Source: Ignavibacteria bacterium (lineage in GTDB: Bacteria; Bacteroidota; Ignavibacteria; Tepidaquicellales; OLB5). From it: a stretch of 55,509 nt of DNA. The stretch lies in NCBI GenBank assembly GCA_030835025.1, contig JAUQWS010000046.1:1-55509 (forward strand), given 5' to 3'. Shown piece after piece: positions 34,795 to 43,714 of the stretch; position 1 is the first letter of the stretch, and each line of letters opens with the position of its first letter. The translations under genes and the position numbers were made by a program. The notes under the pieces are model-generated. The model saw nothing but the letters and a program-made list of their open reading frames with translations. It was not told the origin of the DNA and did no database searches.

Positions 34795-34983
34795 ATGGAA
34801 CAGTTAATTAAATTAGTATCAGAAAAAACCGGCATATCAAGCGACCAGGCAAAAGGTGCCGTTGATACAGTTCTTGGATTTCTCAAAGATAAAATCCCCG
34901 GAATTGGCGGACAACTTGATGGACTTATGAGCGGGAATCTTGGTGGCCTGGCTGATATGGCAAAAGATAAGCTCGGCTTATAG
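34795..34983 (+). CDS. Small protein of unknown function (62 aa)
   Basis: The ATG at 34795 has AAGGGAT 8 nt upstream, and a strong terminator follows the stop by 25 nt, so this looks like a real monocistronic gene. The product is a soluble helical protein: LVSEKTGISSDQAKGAVDTV, then a Gly-rich segment (IPGIGGQLDGLMSGNLGGLA) and a Lys/Asp end. I recall similar small Gly-rich proteins in Bacteroidota, none with a known function. It lies between the tRNA-Leu gene and a decayed tRNA-Leu-like copy. Confidence 0.75.
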   Translation: MEQLIKLVSEKTGISSDQAKGAVDTVLGFLKDKIPGIGGQLDGLMSGNLGGLADMAKDKLGL

Positions 34984-35008
34984 TAAAAGATTTAGACATA
35001 CGATTTGA

Positions 35009-35048
35009 TGTCCTCTTAATTTTCTGAAAAGTTAAGAGGACATTTTTT
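35009..35048 (+). terminator. Terminator after the 62-aa gene
   Basis: TGTCCTCTTAA (35009-35019) and TTAAGAGGACA (35032-35042) form an 11-bp perfect stem, followed by six T. One of the strongest terminators in the window. Confidence 0.85.
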
Positions 35049-35347
35049 ACACATTCGTATTTTTTCTCAAAGCAATTTCCGTTTCGTTGCTTAAGCCTGC
35101 AATTCTTCGAGCTCTTCAATCTTTTCAAGCATCCAGCAAAATCCAACAATTTCTTTGCTCATAGGAATTTCAGTTTCAACTTGTGAAACGCATATCCCAC
35201 CGGTTTTTTGTGAACTCAAAATGGTGCACCTGCTAATTTGAACATTCCAGAAAATTAAGAAAAATTTTGCATCATTTCACCGAAGTTATGAATTGAGTAT
35301 TTTTGAGATTCCTTAAGGGGATACTAGTACATCATTTACAGCACAAT
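35049..35347. other. Intergenic stretch holding a decayed tRNA-Leu-like copy
   Basis: No credible gene here. It contains the tRNA-like sequence at 35161-35251 and a 23-codon frame on the minus strand (35091-35162) whose peptide begins MSKEIVGFCWML, which reads coding-like but is too short to call. The rest is AT-rich without a signal. Confidence 0.5.
35161..35251 (-). pseudogene. Degenerate tRNA-Leu-like sequence
   Basis: Positions 35215-35251 match 28 of 37 bases, without gaps, to 34504-34540, the 5' half (acceptor, D-arm and anticodon-arm 5' strand) of the intact tRNA-Leu(GAG), in the same orientation. A T-arm-like hairpin (GTTTCACAAGTTGAAAC, read on the minus strand) and a partial acceptor partner follow at the expected distance. 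The 3' strand of the anticodon stem is missing, so it is not a functional tRNA. Confidence 0.5.
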
Positions 35348-35378
35348 AAAAAACCGCAGCATTCTTGGGCTGCGGTTT
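35348..35378 (-). terminator. Terminator after the Omp28-like gene
   Basis: AAACCGCAGC (35351-35360) pairs with GCTGCGGTTT (35369-35378); the A-run at 35348-35353 supplies the minus-strand T-run. It lies 23 nt past the stop at 35401. Confidence 0.8.
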
Positions 35379-35400
35379 AACATTTAAAATCACTGATATT

Positions 35401-37299
35401 CTACTTCACAAGGATCATCTTTTTCGTCTGAACAAAATCATCGGCTTTAAGAGTATAGAAATAAATCCCGCTTGCCCAGTTATGCGCTTCTATTTCAGCA
35501 TTATAAACACCGGCTTTCAAAATTCCGTCAGCATAAACAGCAACCTGTTCGCCAAGAGAATTGTACACTTTGAAACTCACATTCCCTTCCTTCGGAATTG
35601 TGAAATGAACATTTGTGACCGGATTGAATGGATTGGGATAATTCTGTGAAAGTGAATACTCTTCCGGTACTGTTGTTCCCTGCTGGTTAATGCCGGTTAC
35701 AATGTATGAACTCTGATATCCCTGCTGCATTTCTGCTGTATTTAACGGGTTGTTATCCTTAAAAATAACCACTGCAAACTTGCTGCTGCCGGCCTGCCAG
35801 CCTGCATCAAGAGTGGTTGTAAATGTTAGCGGGTATGTCTGTCCGTTATTCCATACTCCGCCGGAGTTAACATTATCACCTGAAACTGTATTGACGATAT
35901 TCCTTACAACCCAATGGTGAATTGCATTCGGATTACCCGGGCAGTAACTGTTGCCTGTCTGTGCATATAAAAGGTTATCTTCCGTAATCACATAATTTAC
36001 TTTATATTGCCCGGATAGTGCAGTCAACGCAGTAGCATTCAGGTTGACCTGGAGAACTCTTGTTCCCGAATTATAATTTACGCTTGTCGGTACAATATTA
36101 ACTGTTGCGCTGCTGCTTGATGCGAGGCGGTACTCAGTATCAAAAAAGAACGAACCCCAGCCATTGTTTGCTCCAAGTCTTCTATCAACAAGTCCTGATG
36201 GATAGGCATTGAATCCAAGCAGACCTAGAATGCCGTTGCCGTTGAAATTCCTGAAAGGATCTGTACCCGAGCCGTGATATGCAAAAAGCACCGAGTTGTT
36301 CGGATAAGTTACAGAAACATTATGTGCTTCATCATCACCGCATGGACACCACTGGCACCATGTGCCGGTACAGAATTCAAGAACGATCCTCCTCGGTGAA
36401 GGTGTCACAACAACAGTGTTAGTTATTGCGTCGTTTGAAGTGTTCTGATCCCCGCCAAGTGAAGTTGAGGCAACCAGCGTGTAATTTCCGTTTGCACTGA
36501 AGTTAAATGAAGGAAACGTTACCAGTTGTGTGGCCCCGGGAGCCAGATTAGTAACACTGGCTGAATTAGAATATGCACCCGGATTAATAGTGAGTCCTAC
36601 ATTGAAAGATTGTGAAGTTGTCCCGTAGTTTCTTACATAGACTTTCGGGGTCTGGCTTCCGGTTGTAATTCCCCACTTTGGTTCTGAAATTGAATTTGCA
36701 CCAACATCGTTGCTATAGCGGGTCCCGATCTTCACATTATCCAGATAAAGATTATTTCCAAAAGCAGTAACAGCTGTGAATTTTATCTTGTTTACTCCGA
36801 GAGGCATTGAGTACCTTTTTGTTGCCCACTGGCCGGATGTAGGTACAAACAAGTCATTGTTTGCAGGCGCTGTTACCAGCGGACCGGAATTGCCGCCTAC
36901 CAGTGATATCAAAAGCACCCAGTTTGCACCGTTATCTACTGAAGTATAAATATCCAGCCTGTCGTTATAACCTCCCACGGCAGTTGCATATGCATGATCG
37001 AAAACGAGAGAATCACCCGAAACCGATACCGGAAGAGTTGGCGATATCAGCTCAAAGTTCCCCGATGCATAATCATAGAAATCAACTACACAGCTTGCAA
37101 GTCCGCTGCCATAACCTGAGCAATATGTTGTCCTTGTCATGTTATAGCCGGTCGTGTTCTGCACTGTCCAGCCTGCAGGTGGGAAGGAAGTATTATCAAA
37201 ATCCTGCATATTATATGATGCTGAAACATCAGTATATCCGGAAAGAAAGATCAGCATTGCTGCAATAAAGGGCATTAAAAAAGTAAATAGTTTTTTCAT
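35401..37299 (-). CDS. Secreted Omp28-like thioredoxin-domain protein with T9SS sorting domain
   Basis: Start at ATG 37299, preceded by AAGGAG at an ideal distance; the frame runs ten codons further upstream. A signal peptide (MKKLFTFLMPFIAAMLIFLS) is followed by a beta jelly-roll/MAM-like region (about 30-195) and an Ig-like region (about 200-300). Then comes an Omp28-like domain with a Cys cluster (EFCTGTWCQWCPCG; Cys310, 315, 318, 320), like a thioredoxin CxxC. The end is a T9SS domain (LSQNYPNPFNPVTNV, closing QTKKMILVK). Omp28 homologues are abundant in Bacteroidota; the redox partner is unknown. Confidence 0.88.
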   Translation of the reverse strand: MKKLFTFLMPFIAAMLIFLSGYTDVSASYNMQDFDNTSFPPAGWTVQNTTGYNMTRTTYCSGYGSGLASCVVDFYDYASGNFELISPTLPVSVSGDSLVFDHAYATAVGGYNDRLDIYTSVDNGANWVLLISLVGGNSGPLVTAPANNDLFVPTSGQWATKRYSMPLGVNKIKFTAVTAFGNNLYLDNVKIGTRYSNDVGANSISEPKWGITTGSQTPKVYVRNYGTTSQSFNVGLTINPGAYSNSASVTNLAPGATQLVTFPSFNFSANGNYTLVASTSLGGDQNTSNDAITNTVVVTPSPRRIVLEFCTGTWCQWCPCGDDEAHNVSVTYPNNSVLFAYHGSGTDPFRNFNGNGILGLLGFNAYPSGLVDRRLGANNGWGSFFFDTEYRLASSSSATVNIVPTSVNYNSGTRVLQVNLNATALTALSGQYKVNYVITEDNLLYAQTGNSYCPGNPNAIHHWVVRNIVNTVSGDNVNSGGVWNNGQTYPLTFTTTLDAGWQAGSSKFAVVIFKDNNPLNTAEMQQGYQSSYIVTGINQQGTTVPEEYSLSQNYPNPFNPVTNVHFTIPKEGNVSFKVYNSLGEQVAVYADGILKAGVYNAEIEAHNWASGIYFYTLKADDFVQTKKMILVK

Positions 37300-37429
37300 T
37301 TTCTTACTCCTTAGATTTGAAGTTATCATATAAAATAATACTTAATTAATTATTAAGAAATCTCAAATACCATAATTGTTCGACTAAAACATTGACTGCC
37401 CGGCAGAAGCATCACTCAAAATAAACAAA

Positions 37430-37457
37430 AAACCGCAGTTTTCTCAGGCTGCGGTTT
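37430..37457 (-). terminator. Terminator after the transketolase gene
   Basis: AAACCGCAG (37430-37438) pairs with CTGCGGTTT (37449-37457) around a 10-nt loop; the A-run 37425-37432 gives the minus-strand T-run. It is nearly the same hairpin as at 35348-35378. Confidence 0.8.
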
Positions 37458-37481
37458 CAATTGTTCTCTTTTTCTGAAATA

Positions 37482-39872
37482 TTAATTAGCCATTACTTTC
37501 AGTTTTGCCCTGGCTTCTATGTATTTCTTTACTTCAAGGTACATTGATTCACTATCAAGCCCGGCTTCAAGAAGTACACTATCGGCAGAGCCGCTGCCGA
37601 GATAATGTCCTTTTCTGAAAGGATGCAGTATATTAAACCTTGCTTCAAATCCGGTGATCCATTTATACATTGTCGGAAGCGTAAATCCGGTAATGCCTAA
37701 TGCCTCGCGTCTTGCTGTGTAGGGCAGAATGTCTTCTCTTCTGTCTTTAGGCTGTGCGTCATAAAGTTCAGCGCTCGAAACGTGGTAGATGTTGATGTTA
37801 TATCCGTCTTTATCAAGTCTTGGGAGCACTTTTGTAATGAATTCAATTGTTACTCCGCTTTCCTGCAGAATTATATGTCCATCAATATGCTGTGACTTAT
37901 CTGCTTTGCGAAGTGCATAAACACCGTTTATTGCCTCAGTTGCAGAGGCAAGGTTCAGCTTTTCCCTGTCTATTATAAGCTCATTGGGCCTGGTTACAAA
38001 CGGAGAAAGTATTGCAGGTCGTTTCTTCAATCCCGAGACAAGCAGAGGCCATATCTCGCCTGGCTCCCAGGGTGTAAGTGTAATAAGTATTCCAGGGGGG
38101 AAATTCTCCTGAATAAGCTGCAAACACTGCGGGTCAGCATGAGTTGGTCCGTCTTCTCCCGTCTTCAAACCTGCATGCGCATTTATCAGTATCCATGTAT
38201 TATAATCTCCGCCAAAGTGCGTCACCCTGTTCTGCTCGCCTATGCCGTGAAGCCTTGCAGCAGTATGCTCCATCGCGGATATGAACGCTCCGTAGGACGA
38301 GCTTACTCCGATATGTTTTCCGTATGCAGAAAGTCCTGCCATCATACCTCCGATGGCGTCTTCGCAAATACCGCCTATAGCCAGTATTCTTGACTCGGGA
38401 TTATCGACCGCATCAAAAAACCCTTCATGGAAACCTGCCCCAAGCAAGTTTACCGATGTTGAACCAAGCAGATCAGCAGCAACACCAAGTACTGCACCGT
38501 TTGATATCTTGTTTATATACCCGAGAGATGAACCAAGTACTCCCCTCAAAGTTGTTTCTTTCCCGGGGATAATATTCAATTCAGCCGGAGCTTTTGAAGG
38601 AGAAAGAGCTCCCTCATCGTAGATCTTATTCTTATCCGGTGTCTTTCCAACAGGCACGCGCATGTGCTTTGTAAGCCGTTCTTTGCTCTTTAAAATGGCA
38701 TCCGAAAAGTACTTTATCGAGCTTTCTTTCTCGATGACCTGTCTTAGGGTCATAAGTGTATCATAAAAGCTCTTTTCGATATTCTCTTTTGTAACCTCAC
38801 CTGTCAAATGCGGAACTTTAACTCCGAACATATTCTCAAACTCCTCGCAGGCTTTGTAATAACCTTCGGAATTGAACTTATGCCCGGCTCCGTGCGAAGA
38901 ACGCCCTTCAATGCCGTACTTCCATCCTTTTGTAGTACGGTAAACAATTGCAGTCGGCATCTTATTATCCAGCTGATCTGCAAATCTTTGTGCTGCGGCT
39001 ATCTTCTTGAAATCAGTTCCATCATCAACATAGATCACATTAAAATCATGAAGGTAGCAGAGCTCCATCGGATTCCATTGTACATAATCTCCTTTGTCTT
39101 TCCCTTCTCTGCATACCCTGTTTGAATCGATCGATGCCTGGTTAAAATCAACATGGAAATTTATGTTATGCAGCCTCATTGCAGATGCAGCAGCCAGTGC
39201 TTCGGCAACTCTGCCCGGTGTCATCCCGCCTTCACCTTCAACAATATGCACCTTTGGAGAATTTTCGCCGAAATAATCAATGCATCCTAGTGCAACTCCA
39301 AATGCAGAAGGTACGCCAACGCCGCTTGCACCGGTAGCAACTTTTACATGCGGAGTGGCGGGAGTCGGGTGACCGTCCAAAGCTTTTGAATTGAATTTCC
39401 TGAATAATGGCAGGGTATTTGTTGGATTCCTTCTGAATCCCAGCAAATCTTCAAGCCTTAATTGATGCTCTTCTTTCGGGAGTGCCTCCGGGGAATATGC
39501 CCTCACAACTTCATTCCTCAAGGCCCACATAGCATATAGCCCAAGAGCTTTATGCCCCGCCGCATAAACAACAATATCTGCCTCATCTGCAAACGGGTTT
39601 TTGATATCAAAATCCAGTACGTTATATAGAATCGATGAAACAAATCTACCCGATGAGATAGATCCGCCCGGATGTCCGCTTGTAGGGACGTAATTGTACA
39701 GAATAGCACAAAGTGTCCTGTAAATGTTGTCCAGCTTTTCAAAGTTCTTAACTTCTTCCCTCTTAAGCGGTTTTATTTCTTTTACGATATCATTTACATC
39801 GTAATATTTGCCTCTTCTTGGTCCGAATCCGAATTTGGCAGGTTTAATTGCTGCAGATTTGCTTTTTTTCAT
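37482..39872 (-). CDS. tkt: Transketolase (long form)
   Basis: Moves two-carbon ketol units in the pentose phosphate pathway, using thiamine diphosphate. Recognisable parts: PTSGHPGGSISSGRF at the start of the Pyr-binding half, the diphosphate motif VEGEGGMTPGRVAEALAAAS...NQASID (G-E-G rather than GDG), the GAGHKF loop, and the Pyr domain ATEAIN... with GFTLPTMY later. At 796 residues it is about 130 longer than typical transketolases (660-690), and the divergence leaves a 2-oxoacid dehydrogenase E1-like relative as an alternative. Monocistronic between two terminators. Confidence 0.8.
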   Translation of the reverse strand: MKKSKSAAIKPAKFGFGPRRGKYYDVNDIVKEIKPLKREEVKNFEKLDNIYRTLCAILYNYVPTSGHPGGSISSGRFVSSILYNVLDFDIKNPFADEADIVVYAAGHKALGLYAMWALRNEVVRAYSPEALPKEEHQLRLEDLLGFRRNPTNTLPLFRKFNSKALDGHPTPATPHVKVATGASGVGVPSAFGVALGCIDYFGENSPKVHIVEGEGGMTPGRVAEALAAASAMRLHNINFHVDFNQASIDSNRVCREGKDKGDYVQWNPMELCYLHDFNVIYVDDGTDFKKIAAAQRFADQLDNKMPTAIVYRTTKGWKYGIEGRSSHGAGHKFNSEGYYKACEEFENMFGVKVPHLTGEVTKENIEKSFYDTLMTLRQVIEKESSIKYFSDAILKSKERLTKHMRVPVGKTPDKNKIYDEGALSPSKAPAELNIIPGKETTLRGVLGSSLGYINKISNGAVLGVAADLLGSTSVNLLGAGFHEGFFDAVDNPESRILAIGGICEDAIGGMMAGLSAYGKHIGVSSSYGAFISAMEHTAARLHGIGEQNRVTHFGGDYNTWILINAHAGLKTGEDGPTHADPQCLQLIQENFPPGILITLTPWEPGEIWPLLVSGLKKRPAILSPFVTRPNELIIDREKLNLASATEAINGVYALRKADKSQHIDGHIILQESGVTIEFITKVLPRLDKDGYNINIYHVSSAELYDAQPKDRREDILPYTARREALGITGFTLPTMYKWITGFEARFNILHPFRKGHYLGSGSADSVLLEAGLDSESMYLEVKKYIEARAKLKVMAN

Positions 39873-39928
39873 TTTAATAAAAGAATTATTTGCCTGAAAT
39901 GTTTCAAGAAATCACTAAAGGTACATTA

Positions 39929-39936
39929 CAAATTTA
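39929..39936 (-). promoter_or_regulatory. -7 element of the transketolase promoter
   Basis: TAAATTTG on the minus strand fits TAnnTTTG and lies 57 nt upstream of the ATG at 39872. No clear -33 box is found at 19-21 nt. Confidence 0.35.
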
Positions 39937-40009
39937 CCTACGCAAACAAACATAAAGTATGATTATGGTCAGGATTTTCGGGAAATAAGAAATAGGCCAA
40001 ATTCAATAA

Positions 40010-40033
40010 AAAAAGCGGGTTTTCCCGCTTTTT
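40010..40033 (-). terminator. Terminator after the second unknown helical protein gene
   Basis: AAAAAGCGGG (40010-40019) and CCCGCTTTTT (40024-40033) form a 10-bp perfect stem with a 4-nt loop and T-runs on both strands. It lies 22 nt past the stop at 40056. Confidence 0.85.
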
Positions 40034-40055
40034 GACCCACAATTCCTCTTATCGT

Positions 40056-41516
40056 CTATCGCTTTCGCGTATTGGCAAGCTCATCTATCTTCTTTAGAAG
40101 CCAAGACCTGTGGCTAATCACGCCGGCATTAAGTACTGAATTTCTCAGTTCATCTAGATCTGTCTTTGGCGAGTATTTTGCCCTGCACAGAAGCGTAACA
40201 TACTTGATAAACACATCCGAGATCTTTCGGTTACTATCGCTTAAAAGCTTGTCTTTTTGAATGAACTTCTTGAAATTTTCAAGCTGCATCAATACCTCTT
40301 CAATGTTGCCGAGCTCGTAATGAATTGTAATGGTCGTAAACCGGATATTCACCTTCATATGCAGGTCTGAATATGTAACCCTGCTGATGTATTCCAGTGC
40401 TTTTTCAAACTCTCCTGTTTTAAAGAATATCTTTGTAAGGCAGTAATTGTAATTATTCTGCCGGATCTCGGGAGATACTTTGGTAGAGTATTTCTCGATA
40501 AAATTCCTGGTCCAGTCAATTTCTCCAAGCTTGATCCCCTGTACCACAATATTCTGAAACATGTTCTGTTCAAAATAACCACCTTTCACCCTGTTGTATA
40601 AGTTCTTCTCTACAAGATAAGTGGACATCCTGAACATGTAAGTATCATATTCTGTTTTTCCTTCATAGATCCTCTCAATACAATAATTGGTCAGAACGGT
40701 TATGCCATCCCGTCTTTCTTCATCATCTACAGCAATTCTGTCATCTGTAAGCTGCTTCATTAATTCCAGAAACAGGTCTTCACGGGAATGATCCTTAAGC
40801 AGCTGTATCTGTGAATAGAGAATACGTACTGTAATGTTATCAAGATAAACGCTTCCTTCGGCTTCAAGAAAGGAAAAAATGTAGGGCAGAAAATCAAGCT
40901 TGTAATCCGCGCTGACAGAAAAAGACTTGTTCAACAAATAACGGTATCTCTGAAGCACTGATATCAGGAAAAAGGCTATTAGGTTATTGGATTCTTCCAG
41001 CAGTTTTTCATCTGGCTTATCCTTAATTGTTAATGCGCGGTAAGTTCTTGAATAGATAATATCCTTATACTTCTCAAGCTCGTATTTATATCTGAAATAT
41101 GTGCTGTTATGCAGCTCTGTTTGCGTCAACTTTTTTTCCAGGAGCGAAATTTGTTTTGCCGCTTCTTTATCAAGGTTAAGATCCAGCAAAGAGCTGATCA
41201 GGTGAGAGTTTTCGGAATACCAGCCTGCTTTGTAATCAGAGTACGAAAGATATTCTTCGGCAAGAGAAGTAAGCCTGAAAATTATCATTCTCATGAAACT
41301 ATCGTTGTACTGTGCTGATGAAAAAAGTTTTGAATAGATGAATTCCTTATCCAGTTTCTCAGGGGGGAACGCCGGATGATACAATCTAAGGTAATCAAAA
41401 AGCCTCGTTACGCTTTCATTCTTGTTGAAAAAGGGAGAATGCACCGCCTCTGAAAGCTCCCGCATTTGTCTGGAACTAAGTCTCTGGAATAAATCTATCA
41501 GGAATGACCTTTTCAT
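40056..41516 (-). CDS. Uncharacterised helical protein, paralogue of the gene at 2016-3446
   Basis: A 486-residue soluble protein, again without signal or membrane segment. Shared features with the 2016-3446 product: SPFFNKNES near residue 28, LRLYHPAFPPEKLDKEFIYS and YNDSFMRMIIFRLTSLAEEY in the first 100 residues, then a Leu/Tyr/Lys-rich helical region of equal length. Charged helix pairs (for example EFEKALEYISRVTYSDLHMK) resemble TPR units. Both genes stand alone. Function unknown; the pair suggests two specificities of one scaffold-like family. Confidence 0.75.
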   Translation of the reverse strand: MKRSFLIDLFQRLSSRQMRELSEAVHSPFFNKNESVTRLFDYLRLYHPAFPPEKLDKEFIYSKLFSSAQYNDSFMRMIIFRLTSLAEEYLSYSDYKAGWYSENSHLISSLLDLNLDKEAAKQISLLEKKLTQTELHNSTYFRYKYELEKYKDIIYSRTYRALTIKDKPDEKLLEESNNLIAFFLISVLQRYRYLLNKSFSVSADYKLDFLPYIFSFLEAEGSVYLDNITVRILYSQIQLLKDHSREDLFLELMKQLTDDRIAVDDEERRDGITVLTNYCIERIYEGKTEYDTYMFRMSTYLVEKNLYNRVKGGYFEQNMFQNIVVQGIKLGEIDWTRNFIEKYSTKVSPEIRQNNYNYCLTKIFFKTGEFEKALEYISRVTYSDLHMKVNIRFTTITIHYELGNIEEVLMQLENFKKFIQKDKLLSDSNRKISDVFIKYVTLLCRAKYSPKTDLDELRNSVLNAGVISHRSWLLKKIDELANTRKR

Positions 41517-41746
41517 TGTGACATCTTAGAATATGTGAGCTGAAATTTATGCTTTTTTGATGTTTTTTGCACAAATAACCAAATTACCCCAAGGATGGAA
41601 AGAAACATTAAGGAATATTATTCCCTCATCCCTCATAGAAAACAACCGGTGATTTGTTTCTTCTTATTTTCCGCTAAAACAGGGCTGCATTCGGTTTGGC
41701 AGGTGATTTGATACGAAAAAAGCTGAAAAAAACACAATTAAGTTTC

Positions 41747-41778
41747 TTTGTTACACAGCCCAACTCAAATTATCTTTG
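41747..41778 (+). promoter_or_regulatory. Consensus Bacteroidota-type promoter of the FN3/S74 operon
   Basis: TTTG (41747-41750), exactly 20 nt, TATCTTTG (41771-41778): both boxes match TTTG-N19..21-TAnnTTTG. The start near 41785 would give a leader of about 28 nt before the ATG at 41813. Confidence 0.75.
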
Positions 41779-41812
41779 TGACGAAAATAACTATTCTTGA
41801 TTCCAATTAAAA

Positions 41813-42130
41813 ATGAAAAACAGATATTTAGAAAGTGAAAATGAGTCAAGCGGTTTAATTACAGGCGAACAGGGTCTGATATTCATAACCAAAGGAAGTT
41901 TCGAAGGCGAACTTCTGTTACAATGGGATGCCGCAGAGAGCGCACAATATTACATAGTTGAAATCTCGCCTTCGGGTTCCGGCAAATGGAAGCAGGTCGA
42001 TATCGTAAAAGAGCCGCGCTACGAAATGACAGGACTCAAAAAAGGACGCAAGTATTCCTTCAGGGTAGCGTCCATTTTCAACACAGGTCAAAGTCAGTGG
42101 AGCAAAGTTTCATCAAAAAAAATCAAATAA
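41813..42130 (+). CDS. Fibronectin type III domain protein
   Basis: A 105-residue protein consisting almost wholly of one FN3 domain: LLLQWDAAESAQYYIVEISP, YEMTGLKKGRKYSFRVASIF and SQWSKVSSKKIK are the B/C/E/F/G strand landmarks (the Trp, Tyr-x-V, Leu-x-x-G-x-x-Y-x-x-R-V). There is no signal peptide, so it is predicted cytoplasmic unless carried by another route. First gene of the operon, followed by the small membrane protein after 18 nt. Confidence 0.85.
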   Translation: MKNRYLESENESSGLITGEQGLIFITKGSFEGELLLQWDAAESAQYYIVEISPSGSGKWKQVDIVKEPRYEMTGLKKGRKYSFRVASIFNTGQSQWSKVSSKKIK

Positions 42131-42148
42131 CTTAAAGAGGAAATTAAA

Positions 42149-42358
42149 ATGTTAGACGATTTAACAAGATCAGTAAAAGAAGCAGTCCGCGACGGATATA
42201 ACAATCCCGAAAATACAACACCCTCAGGTTTTTTTCAGAACATAGCCTCCAGGTTCAAAGGGCGTCTCATTTTCTCGCTTGTTTTCTTTCTTATTTTTGG
42301 GGCAGTTGCCATAGGAATAATACTAATGATACTATTCTTTGTGTTGAGAGCTTTATAA
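42149..42358 (+). CDS. Small single-pass membrane protein
   Basis: A 69-residue protein: a 40-residue charged N-terminus (MLDDLTRSVKEAVRDGYNNP) and one long hydrophobic helix (LIFSLVFFLIFGAVAIGIIL) at the C-terminus. AAAGAGGA lies 8 nt upstream of the ATG. It is between the FN3 gene and the S74 fibre gene. Unknown function; possibly an inner-membrane factor for the operon products. Confidence 0.75.
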   Translation: MLDDLTRSVKEAVRDGYNNPENTTPSGFFQNIASRFKGRLIFSLVFFLIFGAVAIGIILMILFFVLRAL

Positions 42359-42379
42359 TTTATCTTTAAGGAGAGCAAA

Positions 42380-43714
42380 ATGAAAATTTTTAAAATGTTA
42401 TTGTCTGTCTGTATTATGCAGTCAGTGATATATACTCAGAATATTATCAACACACTTGGTATAACCGGTTCGTTTAAGATCAAAGATAACAATACATCGT
42501 ATTTGACGCTTACACAGGGGACGGGCTTAATAGAAATACTGAAAAGCGTGAAGCTCAATATAACAAGTGACCAATACACCGGGATTATTTTTAAAGGTGA
42601 TAACCACTTCATCCATAATTACAAAAATCCCCAGAATCTGGGTAACAATACGTTTGTAGGAATAAAATCAGGTAACTTTTTGATGGGCGGAGCAAATTTT
42701 GCAGATGGGTCCAACAATTCAGGATTTGGGACTAATACTCTGAACGCCCTCACAAACGGATACAACAATACCGCTATCGGTCATAATGTTCTCATGATCA
42801 ACACAAGCGGACACAGCAATACCGCAGTTGGAACATTCAGCCTTATGAATAACACAACAGGCTCATTTAATACTGCATTGGGAATTCAATCACTTTACAA
42901 CAACACAACCGGTATAGGAAATACTGCAATTGGAGAGAATTCATTAACTTCAAATACAACGGGACTTGGAAACTTAGCGGTTGGTTGTGAAGCATTAAAC
43001 AATAACACAACAGGCGCCGATAACGTTGCAGTCGGAAACTCAACTCTATATTTGAACCTGATCGGTTTTCGTAATACTGCTGTTGGAACCGGCGCTCTTG
43101 GTATAAGCACCGGGGCCTATAATACAGCCTTAGGATATCAGTCGGGTAATATTGTCACATCGGGCTCAAACCTGATACTGCTGGGAAATAATTCGCAGCC
43201 TTCAACAGGTACTGCAACAAATCAGGTTACTCTTGGCAACAGTTCAATAACATCTCTGCGCTGCAATGTGCAAACCATTACTTCACTTTCTGACAGGCGG
43301 GATAAGAAAAATATTAATGATCTTTCGCTTGGACTTGATTTCATCATGAAGCTTCAGCCCCGCCAGTTCAACTGGGATAAACGAGAGTGGTACAACAATA
43401 GTGCTTCCGATGGAAGCAAAATGGATGAAAAACCAACTGCAGGTTTTATAGCACAGGAACTGGATTCCGTGCAAAATGAATTCAATTCCGATTGGCTGAA
43501 TCTTGTACTAAAAGATAATCCAGAAAAATGGGAAGCAACATACGGGAACCTGCTGCCCGTGATGGTTAAGGCAATACAGGAATTAAAAGAGGAAAACGAA
43601 AAACTGAAGGCAGCAATTGATAAATTGAAATCCATTGAAGAAAGAATGACTGAACTTGAGCTGCGAGTCCTTAAACAGGCAATCCTTAAAGAAATAAAGA
43701 CTGCAGAGAAATGA
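42380..43714 (+). CDS. YadA-head-like fibre with S74 autocleaving chaperone domain
   Basis: A 444-residue exported protein (signal MKIFKMLLSVCIMQSVIYTQ). Residues about 100-270 hold some eight consecutive 16-18-residue repeats (NTAVG-xx-SLxNNTTG type), the left-handed beta-roll of YadA-like heads. Residue 304 on is a peptidase S74 intramolecular chaperone: LSDRRDKKNI has the catalytic Ser304 and Lys309 of the SDxRxK motif. It then continues FIMKLQPRQFNW, GFIAQELDSV and a coiled-coil end (AIQELKEENEKLKAAIDKLK). Trimer folding and self-cleavage before Ser304 are expected, releasing the head. The next gene overlaps by 4 nt. Confidence 0.9.
   Translation: MKIFKMLLSVCIMQSVIYTQNIINTLGITGSFKIKDNNTSYLTLTQGTGLIEILKSVKLNITSDQYTGIIFKGDNHFIHNYKNPQNLGNNTFVGIKSGNFLMGGANFADGSNNSGFGTNTLNALTNGYNNTAIGHNVLMINTSGHSNTAVGTFSLMNNTTGSFNTALGIQSLYNNTTGIGNTAIGENSLTSNTTGLGNLAVGCEALNNNTTGADNVAVGNSTLYLNLIGFRNTAVGTGALGISTGAYNTALGYQSGNIVTSGSNLILLGNNSQPSTGTATNQVTLGNSSITSLRCNVQTITSLSDRRDKKNINDLSLGLDFIMKLQPRQFNWDKREWYNNSASDGSKMDEKPTAGFIAQELDSVQNEFNSDWLNLVLKDNPEKWEATYGNLLPVMVKAIQELKEENEKLKAAIDKLKSIEERMTELELRVLKQAILKEIKTAEK

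Noticed and set aside
35091..35162. 23-codon minus-strand frame near the tRNA-like copy
   Set aside because: Coding-like but too short and with no homologue I can name; recorded only as part of the intergenic note.
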